A DNA stretch of 64,000 bases from Aerococcus viridans (GTDB lineage Bacteria > Bacillota > Bacilli > Lactobacillales > Aerococcaceae): positions 30,163 through 94,162 of the forward strand of contig NZ_PNHQ01000008.1 in assembly GCF_002871935.1 (NCBI RefSeq). Direction: 5' to 3'. Of this stretch, positions 1 through 9,399 are shown piece after piece (the stretch's first letter is position 1; the number at the start of each line of letters is the position of its first letter). The position numbers were made by a program, and so were the translations under genes. The notes under the pieces are model-generated. The model searched no databases, was not told the origin of the DNA, and worked only from the letters and a program-made list of their open reading frames with translations.

Positions 1-59
1 ATCACACTTAACAAGCCCAATATTAGAAAAGCCTTCTCTTTAAGAGTTCTCATTTCCAT
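1..59 (-). CDS. N-terminus of a membrane protein (partial, runs off the window)
   Basis: Reading the minus strand from 59 gives MEMRTLKEKAFLILGLLSV, preceded by an AGAGGTGAGG ribosome binding site one base before the ATG. The segment has a short basic start followed by a hydrophobic stretch, as in the first helix of a permease or exported protein. Only 19 codons are inside the window, so the family cannot be named. A second ATG two codons in is an alternative start. Confidence 0.55.
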   Translation of the reverse strand, partial: MEMRTLKEKAFLILGLLSV

Positions 60-147
60 GCCTCACCTCTTGAAAATATATTCACATGATAGGTCTATTT
101 CAAATTACTAAATTATACTTTCTTCGTCAACCAATAACCAATTATTA

Positions 148-183
148 AAAAGAGGATACAACATTTGTGTTGTATCCTCTAAA
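148..183 (-). terminator. Rho-independent terminator of the MFS gene
   Basis: The arms AGGATACAACA and TGTTGTATCCT enclose a TTTG loop. On the minus strand the hairpin is followed by a run of T, so it ends transcription of the MFS gene that stops at 222. Confidence 0.8.
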
Positions 184-221
184 ATATGTCTTGTTTTATT
201 CTCATCTAAAACAAAATTGTA

Positions 222-1532
222 TTACTTATCTAGCGACTTATGGCGAATATTTAATTGGTATTGTTCATAGTTTGCTCGTTTTAGTTGTGGTAAACTCATC
301 ATAGCTATGAAGCTAAATAGATAAAGGCTTGCTAGGAAAAGCATCACCATACCTACACTTGAAGCATCTAAAATGAAACCAATAATAACTGATGAAAAAC
401 CACCCACTGCACGTCCAACATTCAAGATAGTATTATTGGCAATAGCATTTACTTTGAATGGATACAAATGAGAAATCATTGCGCCATAGCCACCAAACAT
501 ACCATTTACAAAGAAACCTACAATAGCGCCTCCGATTAAAATTGTTAATGCTGAATTGGCAAAGGTGAACAGATACACTGAAACTGCTGATGCAATTAAA
601 TACATACCATAAGACAATCTTGGGCCTAATCTATCTAAAATTTGCCCAAATGTCAGCATTCCCAAGCACATACCTAAGATTGTCGTTACCATCCAAGTAG
701 ATGACCCAGAAACTGTCACACCAACTTGTTCTTGCATGATTGTAGGTAACCAGTTCATCATGCCAAAGTAACCCGCAATTTGTACAGTTGTCATCACCAT
801 TAAGACGATAGTTTGATAGGTTTGCCCTGGAGTCTTAAATAATTCCTTAATAGAAGGTTTTTCATTTTCATTAATATCTACTAGGTCTTCCGTGACTTCA
901 TCCGTATTAATCCCTAATTCATCTTCGTTAATAGTTAATTTCGCCCATATCACCACTAAGATTGGTAAGAGACCAAATAGGAATAACCCTCTCCAACCCA
1001 GTGTTGGTACAATAAAACCTGCTAGAAGCGCCGAACTAATGGAGCCGATTTGACCAACAATCCCATTTAAGGATGAAATTCGCCCTAACTGTTTAGCCGG
1101 CACAAGTCCAGCCATGATGGAAATTGCTACTCCATACTCACCACCTACACCAATACCAGCGATGAAGCGTAATAGGTATAGGTATTGAATGTTTGGCGTG
1201 AAGAAGATTAAAGCTGTTGCAATAGAGAAAGTAAGAATCGTTAAGTAGAAAACCTTCATCTTGTCCCAGCGGTCAGCTAAGACACCGAATAATAAACCGC
1301 CAGCTAGCATCCCTAAATTGGTAATTGTCGCGATCCAACCGGCAGCTACACTGGAAATTCCTAATTGGCTGATGATAGATGACATTGAAAATGATAAGAA
1401 CATCACGTTCAAATCATCTGTCCCCGATGCAACAATAGCCGCAATCAAGGCATTACGTTGCGATTTATTTAACTTGTGATCTCCCGCTTGTAACGCATCT
1501 TTACTTGCATTATTTTCGATTGTTTTTTCCAT
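222..1532 (-). CDS. MFS transporter
   Basis: 436-residue major facilitator superfamily permease with about 12 predicted membrane helices. The loop after helix 2 has the signature GVLADRWDKMKV and the region of helix 4 reads RFIAGIGVGGEYG, typical of sugar/organic-acid type MFS proteins (AAHS or sugar-porter-like). The long cytoplasmic loop between helices 6 and 7 is acidic. I use the ATG at 1532 because it has AAAAAGGAGCACAAAA directly upstream; a longer frame with 14 extra residues has no ribosome binding site. The gene follows pyrE on the same strand, so an orotate, pyrimidine or carboxylate substrate is possible, but nothing in the sequence fixes it. Confidence 0.85.
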   Translation of the reverse strand: MEKTIENNASKDALQAGDHKLNKSQRNALIAAIVASGTDDLNVMFLSFSMSSIISQLGISSVAAGWIATITNLGMLAGGLLFGVLADRWDKMKVFYLTILTFSIATALIFFTPNIQYLYLLRFIAGIGVGGEYGVAISIMAGLVPAKQLGRISSLNGIVGQIGSISSALLAGFIVPTLGWRGLFLFGLLPILVVIWAKLTINEDELGINTDEVTEDLVDINENEKPSIKELFKTPGQTYQTIVLMVMTTVQIAGYFGMMNWLPTIMQEQVGVTVSGSSTWMVTTILGMCLGMLTFGQILDRLGPRLSYGMYLIASAVSVYLFTFANSALTILIGGAIVGFFVNGMFGGYGAMISHLYPFKVNAIANNTILNVGRAVGGFSSVIIGFILDASSVGMVMLFLASLYLFSFIAMMSLPQLKRANYEQYQLNIRHKSLDK

Positions 1533-1659
1533 TTTTGTGCTCCTTTTTTGGTAAAACTGATGTAATTCCCTCATTTAATCACCATAAAAATAAAAATGGG
1601 CAAAAAAAAAATAAGGTCGTCAATCTGGTAAAGCTATTTATATAGTAGAATTATCCACA

Positions 1660-2301
1660 TTAACCGTGAATCTCTGACCAAGCTTTCGGATCCTTATACC
1701 AATCCATCAACTTGTCATAATACGGTGATAATTTAGGGTCTTTTACTGCATAATCCAAAATCTTCACGTAATTCGTTAATGTCATCAAAGGATAACCCAC
1801 TTTTTCAAAGGCTTCTTTACTTGCTCCTAATAAGTAGTCAAAAATCGCTACTGCTGCAATGACTTCTCCGCCTGCTTCTTGAATTTTATCTGCTGCTGTA
1901 ATGACGCTTCCACCTGTTGAAATTAAATCTTCAATAATCACTACTTTAACACCAGGTTTCAAAGCCCCCTCAATTGCGTTTTGCTTACCGTGGTCTTTAG
2001 CTGAAGAACGCACGTAAATCATTGGTAAATCCAAGCGTTCACTGACAAAGGCCGCATGAGGAATACCCGCAGTCGCTGTTCCTGCAATCACATCTACATC
2101 GGGAAAGTTTTCTTTAATCAACTCTGCAAGTGCATCTTCTACAGTTGTACGTACACTCGGGTAGGACATGATTAATCGATTATCTGTATAAATCGGTGCT
2201 TTAAGTCCGCTTGCCCAAGTATATGGCGTCTCAGGACTAAAATTCACTGCTTTAATTTCTAATAATTTTTGTGCTACTAAATCAGCTTTTGCTACTGTCA
2301 T
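1660..2301 (-). CDS. pyrE: Orotate phosphoribosyltransferase
   Basis: PyrE joins orotate to PRPP to give OMP, the fifth step of de novo UMP synthesis, in the cytoplasm. The 213-residue protein has the PRPP-binding motif VVIIEDLISTGGS at about 120-132, the flexible catalytic loop RSSAKDHGKQN at about 98-108 and the substrate-binding start YTWASGLKAPIYTDNR near 28-42. Length is normal for Firmicutes. It starts 12 bases after the pyrF stop and is surely co-transcribed with it. No other pyr genes are in the window except pyrG, so the pathway is spread over the chromosome. Confidence 0.97.
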   Translation of the reverse strand: MTVAKADLVAQKLLEIKAVNFSPETPYTWASGLKAPIYTDNRLIMSYPSVRTTVEDALAELIKENFPDVDVIAGTATAGIPHAAFVSERLDLPMIYVRSSAKDHGKQNAIEGALKPGVKVVIIEDLISTGGSVITAADKIQEAGGEVIAAVAIFDYLLGASKEAFEKVGYPLMTLTNYVKILDYAVKDPKLSPYYDKLMDWYKDPKAWSEIHG

Positions 2302-2313
2302 CTCGCGCCCTCC

Positions 2314-3021
2314 TTATTGTCCAGACCAATCAGTAGTGATTTGGTCATAAGTCACTTTTGAATTATCCGCTTGTGTAATTGGTCGTCCCACCACGATGTA
2401 GTCAGAACCGCTTTGGGCTGCTTGACTTGGCGTCATAATCCGCTTTTGATCATCCGCAATAGAGGTCGCTAGACGAATACCCGGTGTAATCGTTTGGAAG
2501 TCTTCACCACAGGCATCTTTAATTGCTGCTGCTTCAAGTGGTGAACACACTACACCATCAAGGCCGGCTGCTTTCGTTAATTTAGCGTAACGCAATACGG
2601 AACCCAATACTTCACCAGGAATACCTTGTTCTTCATTCATTTGCTCAGTAGAAGTGGACGTTAATTGAGTAACACTAATTAACATAGGCCGTTTACCTGT
2701 CGAACCTGCCTCTAAACCACGAAGTGCTGCTTGCATCATCTCTTTCCCACCTGCCGCGTGTACATTGACCATTGCAACACCAGTACTGGCTAAAATCGCC
2801 ATTGCTCGCTCCACAGTATTTGGAATATCATGTAATTTTAAGTCCAAGAAAATGTCGTGACCTCTTGCTTGTAGCGCATTTAAGAAAGCTGTCCCTCCAG
2901 CATAAAACAATTCCATACCTACTTTTACATTTAGTTGTTGACCTTGGAACTGATCAAGGAACGCAAATACCTCTTCTTGATTAGGAAAATCTAAGGCAAT
3001 AATTGGTTTCTTCGGATCCAC
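2314..3021 (-). CDS. pyrF: Orotidine 5'-phosphate decarboxylase
   Basis: PyrF decarboxylates OMP to UMP, the last step of de novo pyrimidine synthesis. The 235-residue TIM barrel carries the catalytic Asp-Lys-Asp array in FLDLKLHDIPNTV (D60, K62, D65) and the phosphate-binding end VVGRPITQA near 216. The start is a GTG at 3021, giving MDPKKPIIALDF, with GAGAGGAAG eight bases upstream; there is no better ATG. It is the first gene of a pyrF-pyrE pair. The nearest strong promoter upstream (3257-3285) drives a small RNA that ends in a terminator, so pyrF may depend on read-through or a weaker promoter. Confidence 0.97.
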   Translation of the reverse strand: MDPKKPIIALDFPNQEEVFAFLDQFQGQQLNVKVGMELFYAGGTAFLNALQARGHDIFLDLKLHDIPNTVERAMAILASTGVAMVNVHAAGGKEMMQAALRGLEAGSTGKRPMLISVTQLTSTSTEQMNEEQGIPGEVLGSVLRYAKLTKAAGLDGVVCSPLEAAAIKDACGEDFQTITPGIRLATSIADDQKRIMTPSQAAQSGSDYIVVGRPITQADNSKVTYDQITTDWSGQ

Positions 3022-3082
3022 GTGGCACTTCCTCTCATATTTCTCTGTTTTCTTTTCATTATTCTCTCATTTATCTAAAAAT

Positions 3083-3251
3083 GGGCAAAAAAAATAACCA
3101 ACAACGAAACAAGGTTGCTGATTATATACTAGCGGATGCTGGTCTTAAAATTTGTTCACTGACAAAATAATAATGGTTATTCTTGTAAGCGAACAGCTCT
3201 CATGTTCAGGGCATCCATACGCTAGTGCAGTTTCCCCTGTTTTTACTCTGT
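3083..3251 (-). ncRNA. 6S-like regulatory RNA
   Basis: A strong promoter (3257-3285) predicts a transcript from about 3251 to the T-run at 3083-3092, roughly 170 nt with no credible reading frame. It folds as one long rod: a closing stem pairs 3211-3226 with 3128-3139 (ACUAGCG plus GGAUGC against GCAUCC plus CGCUAGU), then a bubble with about 16 nt on one side and 14 on the other, then a terminal stem (GUUCGCU with AGUGAAC, ACAA with UUGU, AAUAA with UUAUU). Closing stem, central bubble and terminal stem in about 170 nt is the architecture of 6S RNA, which sequesters sigma-70 holoenzyme. The call rests on shape, not on a homology search. A pyrF leader is the alternative. Confidence 0.55.
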
Positions 3252-3256
3252 TGGCT

Positions 3257-3285
3257 ATTGTACCGACTTAGAAAGAAAGAGTCAA
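3257..3285 (-). promoter_or_regulatory. Promoter of the 6S-like RNA
   Basis: On the minus strand TTGACT (3280-3285) and TACAAT (3257-3262) are separated by exactly 17 bases. The A at 3251 or 3249 is the expected start site. Confidence 0.8.
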
Positions 3286-3506
3286 CATATATTTTAATAA
3301 ATATTTACAATGATAATTAAAGACTGTCAAATCAACCATCATCCCTATAAAAAATTCTTTCCCACATACAAAATATACGAAAAGAGGTGCTATATTTTAT
3401 GGGAATTATGAATCAAAATTTGATATGCTCGCTTGTTAGAAAAAGCTCGTTTAAAAAATTTAGAAATGTTCTTTATGCTTCTCATACGAATTTCTCTAGC
3501 CTTATA

Positions 3507-4202
3507 TCAACTTAGGTCTTGTTGCCAAAAATCGATTAGACTACGAACTGCGTGAAATGCTTGGTTGGCAGCAAACTCAAGATTATCATCAAAAGTAGCT
3601 GGTGCATGCTCTCCGACATGATCTGAAATCCCCCTGACATTGATTACCGGAATCTCATAAAAACTTGCAATTTGCGCAAGCGCGCAGCTTTCCATATCAG
3701 ACGCTGTAAGCAAGGGGAATGCCTTTTTGATTGCTGAAACAGCTAATTCATCACTCATAAAGGAATCAGCAGTCCCAATAGTTCCTTGAAAGGCGGAAAT
3801 TTGATTTTGGGTAAGCACTTGCTTAATGATCGCCAGAAGCGTTTCTGAAACTGGATAGTCCGCTGGCATTTGCGGTACCTGACCATAAGCATAGTCAAAC
3901 CCTGTTGCGTCCACATCACTATAGACGAACCGATCAGTGAAAACAATACTACCCAGAGGAAGTTCTTTACGGAAGGAACCGATTGACCCCGTATTTATTA
4001 GGAGATCTAACGACAACTGCTGACAAACCCAAGCAGCAGTTGCGGCTGCATTAGCTTTGCCAATCCCTGATACTACCAAATATAAGTCTTCATGAACCTT
4101 TTCAATGATTGTTTTTCCCTTTTGCCAAATAACCGTGGAAGCATAAAAATTACGAAAGGGTGCTAACTCTTCTTCCATTGCTGCAACTACTGCTATTCTC
4201 AT
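3507..4202 (-). CDS. mtnN: 5'-methylthioadenosine/S-adenosylhomocysteine nucleosidase
   Basis: MtnN (Pfs) cleaves adenine from MTA and SAH. S-ribosylhomocysteine made from SAH is the LuxS substrate. The 231-residue protein has the catalytic residues of the family: E12 in AAMEEE, the DMESCALAQ block with E171, and D194 in RGISDH. TADSFM near 145-149 lines the active site. One base separates it from the upstream metQ stop, so it is translated in the same operon. Together with luxS on the same strand this completes the SAH detoxification route. Confidence 0.96.
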   Translation of the reverse strand: MRIAVVAAMEEELAPFRNFYASTVIWQKGKTIIEKVHEDLYLVVSGIGKANAAATAAWVCQQLSLDLLINTGSIGSFRKELPLGSIVFTDRFVYSDVDATGFDYAYGQVPQMPADYPVSETLLAIIKQVLTQNQISAFQGTIGTADSFMSDELAVSAIKKAFPLLTASDMESCALAQIASFYEIPVINVRGISDHVGEHAPATFDDNLEFAANQAFHAVRSLIDFWQQDLS

Positions 4203-4203
4203 C

Positions 4204-5064
4204 TTAGTTCCCCCATATCTCTGCGATTGGTGTAGTTACTTCCGCTTTTGTTCCTTCAAATTTTTCTTCAATATAGCTTTGAATTTCAGGGTCATGGTAC
4301 AACTCATCTAATTTTTTTAAAGCAGCATCGTCCTTACGAGATTCCTTTACTGCTAAAACATTGATTGTTTCTCGAATAGCCGTGTCCGCCTCTTCATGAA
4401 AAATGGAATCCTGTAAAACATTTAAGCCACCTTCAAGGGCAATCGTATTGCTGATTAAAACCAAGTCAACATCCGGTAAAACCCGTGGACCAGTTAAATC
4501 ATCAATGAGTGTAAATTCTAAGTTCTTGGGATTTTCGATTACATCACTAGTTGTTCCTGTTCCATCATCAAAGTCATCCTTTAACTTAATTAAACCAGCC
4601 GTTTCCAATAAGCGTAATCCTCTTGCAGTATTTGAGGGATTGTCAGCCAACGCTACTATTGAGCCATCTGCGATCTCATCTATACTTGTAAATTTATCAG
4701 AGTAGATACCCATCGGTTCGACATAAGTTGCCGCAATCGGTACTAATTGTTCAGGACTCTCCGCATTAAAGCTTTCTAAGTATCCAATTGACTGAAAAGC
4801 ATTTACATCCACATCACCATCTACAGTGGCTTGATTGGCAGTCGGTCCACCGGTGATTTCTTTAACTTCAATTTTTAATCCCGCTTCTTTTGCAGCCTCA
4901 GATTCTGCGATATGTGTCCAGATTTCTGCATCGGTACCGACTGACCCAACCACGATTGTTGAATTCTCAGTTGATTCCGCTGTATTGGCAGTTTCTTGAT
5001 TACTACAAGCTGTTAGCATTAGCGCCACTGTCAATAAACCAATCCCTTTAATCATTTTTTTCAT
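4204..5064 (-). CDS. metQ: Methionine-binding lipoprotein MetQ (NlpA family)
   Basis: 286-residue solute-binding lipoprotein. The signal peptide ends in the lipobox LTAC with lipidated C20, so the mature protein is anchored on the outer face of the membrane. The NlpA/MetQ fold is shown by IVVGSVGTDAEIW, GPTANQATVDGDVDVNAFQ, ADNPSNTARGLRLLE and the C-terminal IAEIWGN. The start ATG at 5064 has AAGGAG upstream. The metN ATPase and metI permease are not adjacent, so they must lie elsewhere. Position in the T-box(Met) transcript supports methionine rather than another ligand. Confidence 0.9.
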   Translation of the reverse strand: MKKMIKGIGLLTVALMLTACSNQETANTAESTENSTIVVGSVGTDAEIWTHIAESEAAKEAGLKIEVKEITGGPTANQATVDGDVDVNAFQSIGYLESFNAESPEQLVPIAATYVEPMGIYSDKFTSIDEIADGSIVALADNPSNTARGLRLLETAGLIKLKDDFDDGTGTTSDVIENPKNLEFTLIDDLTGPRVLPDVDLVLISNTIALEGGLNVLQDSIFHEEADTAIRETINVLAVKESRKDDAALKKLDELYHDPEIQSYIEEKFEGTKAEVTTPIAEIWGN

Positions 5065-5079
5065 TTATTTTGCTCCTTC

Positions 5080-5373
5080 CTAATGCATCGTCATGCCACC
5101 AGTTACATTGATTGCTTGACCAGTCATATAGCTTGCTAGCGGACTAGCCAAAAATAAAATGATAATTTGCGTTCGATTAGTTGCTTAGCCATAGCCACTA
5201 ACGAAGTTTCCCTTCCAACATCCACGTTGACTTGATAATACTAATCGGTGATTCATCAAAACATTGACTCTTGAAAGCCAATATCAGCTGCAATTACAAT
5301 TGCTTGATCTTTCAAAAAGGTTTGTACAACCACCTCACTAAATCCTTATTTTGAGCCGATAACTAGCACAAAT
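5080..5373 (-). pseudogene. Decayed short-chain dehydrogenase/reductase remnant
   Basis: The minus strand still encodes pieces of an SDR (FabG-like) enzyme. The C-terminal end reads LASPLASYMTGQAINVTGG followed by a stop at 5080, matching the typical SDR ending. Upstream pieces read VLVIGSK then GFSEVVVQTFLKDQAIVIAADIG (N-terminal nucleotide-binding part) and SLVAMAKQLIERK (middle), in different frames with several stops. About two thirds of a normal 250-residue SDR is missing. It sits between luxS and metQ, inside the presumed operon. Confidence 0.7.
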
Positions 5374-5399
5374 TGTTATGCTAAAGTGTCAAAATACAT

Positions 5400-5876
5400 C
5401 TATTTCACCACATGTCTTTGAAACGCATCGTCACTGATTCCCTCTTCAATAACGATTTTGGCATACTCCTTGGCACCAAATAGTGAATGGTCGCGATAAT
5501 TCCCACAGCTTTCTATACCAACACCTTGAACATCTTCCCATTGTGACTCATTTGCAATGATTGTTAATACCTCGGTTAAAGCCTGCGCTACCTCGGTCGC
5601 ACTAGGGACTCCCCAAGTAATCAAATGAAATCCTGTTCGACATCCAAATGGAGAAATATCAATGATGCCATCTAAGCGATCACGCAATAAATCTGCAAGT
5701 AAGTGTTCTAATGTATGAATCGCTGCTGTTGGCATTTCTTTCTCATTTGGTTGTAACAATCGTAAATCATAATTGGCGATCACATCGCCTTTCGTTCCTA
5801 CCTCTTCTGCAATTAATCGGACATAAGGGGCTTTAACTTTCGTGTGATCTAATGTAAAACTTTCAACTTCTGCCAT
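5400..5876 (-). CDS. luxS: S-ribosylhomocysteine lyase (AI-2 synthase)
   Basis: LuxS splits S-ribosylhomocysteine into homocysteine and DPD, the precursor of autoinducer 2. The 158-residue protein has the metal site HTLEH (H54, H58) plus C124 in [11 protein letters not shown] and the catalytic Cys of SPFGCRTG (C79). Length is normal. It is the first intact gene after the Met T-box, so expression should rise when charged tRNA-Met is scarce. This links quorum-signal production to methionine starvation at this locus. Confidence 0.97.
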   Translation of the reverse strand: MAEVESFTLDHTKVKAPYVRLIAEEVGTKGDVIANYDLRLLQPNEKEMPTAAIHTLEHLLADLLRDRLDGIIDISPFGCRTGFHLITWGVPSATEVAQALTEVLTIIANESQWEDVQGVGIESCGNYRDHSLFGAKEYAKIVIEEGISDDAFQRHVVK

Positions 5877-5964
5877 TTTCTTCTCCTCCTAAATTTTGCT
5901 ATTTTTCACCATCGACAATTCAACTTACTTGACAATACTTACCTTCCCTCCTTTACCTAGGTAT

Positions 5965-6225
5965 AGAAAAAGCCCTTAGATATCAAAAAATATCTAAGGG
6001 CATAAAAACTGCGTTACCACCTTAATTTACAGCATTCTCGCGAAATACTGCCTCATTCAGTTCCCACTACAGTGGAGACTGCTGTCTGCTAACGTAACAT
6101 CTCCCATATTCTCTTAATTATTCAGAGAATCCACTCTAAAGCCATTTTCAAGCATTTGTTCTTTGCCTCTTTTCAGCTACCGAGGTTCTCTAGAAAAAAA
6201 CAAAAGCTTTACTTTCTTTTTCATC
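5965..6225 (-). promoter_or_regulatory. T-box riboswitch, methionine-specific
   Basis: On the minus strand the leader has a Stem I base AGAGAA/UUCUCU, the apical hairpin CCUCGGUAGCUGAAAAGAGG, and then GAAAAUGGCUUUAGAG, where the usual specifier position holds AUG (6143-6145). The T-box itself is AAGGTGGTAACGC at 6011-6023; the base after UGG is U, which fits a discriminator A. The terminator pairs 5991-6001 with 5972-5982 and is followed by TTTTT. It controls luxS and probably metQ-mtnN. Confidence 0.9.
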
Positions 6226-6248
6226 GTGTTTAATTATTAATTGCAATG

Positions 6249-6278
6249 ACTATATCAGATAAATTATAAGAAAGTCAA
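6249..6278 (-). promoter_or_regulatory. Promoter of the luxS T-box transcript
   Basis: TTGACT (6273-6278) and TATAGT (6249-6254) on the minus strand with an 18-base spacer, placing the start just before the T-box Stem I. Confidence 0.7.
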
Positions 6279-6367
6279 GATAAAATGATGAGTAATTCAC
6301 TAATTTATAATTAATTTTCTAAATCATTACTATTATGCGTAATGTTTCCCTCCCTACGTAATCGATA

Positions 6368-6706
6368 CTACCTAGAGGTGTTTACTTTATGATACATTAG
6401 GTTCAATAGAAAAAATCCGGGGGTATCGGTACTGAAGTAGGTGATGCCATCTTGATTATCAAGCAGCTCTATATTGGAGCCCTTCTTTTTGGTGGTGAGT
6501 TTGGTTTGATGATATTTTGTCAGTTGACGTAACACTTATGTAACATTGCTTCGGTTGCAACACAACGACTGAGTCCATCAGATTTAGTAAGTAGTAAGCA
6601 GTTCACCGATATTTGGTAACTGTTTGTCAGATTTTCTTAGTCGGTCCTTAACGGATGACTTAATGTCTGGTATTTCTTTGTCCTTGATTGTGTGCTGTAT
6701 TCCTTA
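6368..6706 (-). pseudogene. Decayed unidentified gene
   Basis: This part of the 1-kb gap between luxS and pyrG still shows protein-like reading in one minus-strand frame, broken by stops: a 39-codon stretch (6587-6703) containing IKDKEIPDIKSSVKDRLRKS, a short broken segment, then a 55-codon stretch (6371-6535) containing GSNIELLDNQDGITYFSTD and ending in a stop at 6368. Both stretches share the same frame with three stops between or beside them. I do not recognise the family. Low-complexity bias does not explain the composition, so a dead accessory gene is the best reading. Confidence 0.4.
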
Positions 6707-6766
6707 ACAGCCATTGTTCTGCATAATCCTTTTATAAACGATAACCTAGTAAAATCAACAAAAAAG

Positions 6767-6827
6767 AGCTGTCTATTTCGCTAATTCCTCCTAGGTATTA
6801 ATACCTAGGAGGAATTAGCTGACAGCT
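6767..6827 (-). terminator. Perfect 40-bp palindrome with terminator features
   Basis: GCTAATTCCTCCTAGGTATT (6780-6799) is followed without any loop by its exact reverse complement (6800-6819). An outer pair AGCTGTC/GACAGCT flanks it (6767-6773, 6821-6827). On the minus strand it runs into CTCTTTTTT, so it can act as a terminator, but pyrG already has its own terminator 20 bases upstream. See findings. Confidence 0.7.
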
Positions 6828-6840
6828 TGTAAATGAAATC

Positions 6841-6882
6841 AAAAAACCTACTCTCTAAAGTTTTTGGAGTAGGTTTTTATTG
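6841..6882 (-). terminator. Terminator of pyrG
   Basis: Arms AAACCTACTCC and GAGTAGGTTTTTT on the minus strand, directly downstream of the pyrG stop and followed by T residues. Confidence 0.8.
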
Positions 6883-6919
6883 TGTTTTCACAAGTTAAAA
6901 TAAACTTTTTTAAGCAGTG

Positions 6920-8536
<1,617 letters not shown>

Positions 8537-8599
8537 CTAAAAATTTTTATGCTTACAATAAGAAGGGAGATGCGAATAACTATTTCCTTAGAAAAAATA

Positions 8600-8676
8600 A
8601 AAAAATCCCTATCTTTCCTAGGAAAGACAGGGAGTAACGTGTTCATCTCACTTCAGTAACGAAACTAAAGTGCCCA
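8600..8676 (-). promoter_or_regulatory. pyrG leader with CTP-responsive attenuator
   Basis: The transcript is predicted to start at 8675 with GGGC, the start sequence needed for reiterative G addition at low CTP in known pyrG leaders. A terminator hairpin follows: CCCTGTCTTTCC (8621-8632 strand partner) with GGAAAGATAGGG (8607-8618) and then TTTTTTTATTTTTT. The 5' arm starts ACUCCCU, which added G residues could pair with to block the hairpin. The mechanism is known from Bacillus subtilis and Lactococcus; here it is inferred. Confidence 0.8.
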
Positions 8677-8682
8677 AAAAGA

Positions 8683-8711
8683 ATGATAATTCATTTACTT
8701 ATTCGAGTCAA
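8683..8711 (-). promoter_or_regulatory. Promoter of pyrG
   Basis: TTGACT (8706-8711) and TATCAT (8683-8688) on the minus strand, spacer 17 bases, seven bases upstream of the GGGC start. Confidence 0.75.
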
Positions 8712-8753
8712 GGAAAAACAACATGTTTTTTTATAGAGATTTCGAAATCTTTG

Positions 8754-9329
8754 TTAGAAGTCTTCTTCGTCTTCCTCATCATCATCTTCATCGACTAAGC
8801 TAAGGTCGCCTTCAAGACCGTCTTCAAGATCGTCTTCTTCCTCATCGTCTCCTAATTCACCTAAATCAGAAGAGTAAGCTGAGATTTCGTCTTCCTCATC
8901 TTCATCATCATCGTAATCTTCTTCGTCTTCAACATAGTCCACATCTTCTGGGTCATCAGATGCATAATCAATTAAGTCTTCATCTTCAACAGAAGCCAAT
9001 AGACTCTTACTACCTTTATGTTTAGCCTTGATCTCGTCATCATCAATTGACGAAATAATTTCTTCATCAATTGAATCAACTGCATACCACTCACGTAAGC
9101 CCCAACGATTTTCACCTAAAGAGATAAAACTACCGTCATAGTTCATTTCTGTATAAAAATTCGCCATTCTATTTTCTAATTCATCTTGTGGCATATTCAA
9201 GAAATCTTGAATTTCAGCTAATAAATCATTGAACTCGAATACATTATTCGTTTCTAATAAAATTTGGTATGCGACTTCAACCATTGATAACTGTTCTTTG
9301 TTTTGACCAGCAAATCCTTTTAATTCCAC
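8754..9329 (-). CDS. rpoE: DNA-directed RNA polymerase delta subunit
   Basis: Delta is a Firmicutes-specific RNA polymerase subunit that aids recycling and promoter selectivity. The N-terminal HARE-HTH fold covers about residues 1-90 (MELKGFAGQNKEQLSMVEVAYQ, then WGLREWY). The rest is an intrinsically acidic tail made almost only of D, E and short spacers. I place the start at the GTG at 9329 because AAAGGATG lies eight bases upstream and the family begins there; an upstream TTG would add ten residues without a site. That gives 191 residues. The acidic tail explains the repetitive coding DNA at 8754-8960. Confidence 0.93.
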   Translation of the reverse strand: MELKGFAGQNKEQLSMVEVAYQILLETNNVFEFNDLLAEIQDFLNMPQDELENRMANFYTEMNYDGSFISLGENRWGLREWYAVDSIDEEIISSIDDDEIKAKHKGSKSLLASVEDEDLIDYASDDPEDVDYVEDEEDYDDDEDEEDEISAYSSDLGELGDDEEEDDLEDGLEGDLSLVDEDDDEEDEEDF

Positions 9330-9399
9330 TACTAGTTCATCCTTTCGCCTTATAATCAACGCACTGTGATTAATCGTCTAGTATATCCATTATATATTA

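Noticed and set aside
3083..3251. PyrR-binding attenuator for pyrF
   Set aside because: The PyrR anti-antiterminator consensus is not visible, and the closed rod shape fits 6S RNA better. Kept as an alternative only.
3399..3515. 38-codon frame with GAGGTG upstream in the mtnN-6S gap
   Set aside because: It overlaps the end of mtnN, has no recognisable sequence and the ribosome binding site is ordinary for AT-rich DNA. No support beyond an open frame.
8754..8960. Repetitive DNA that looks like a microsatellite
   Set aside because: It is the coding sequence of the acidic D/E tail of RpoE, normal for the delta subunit.
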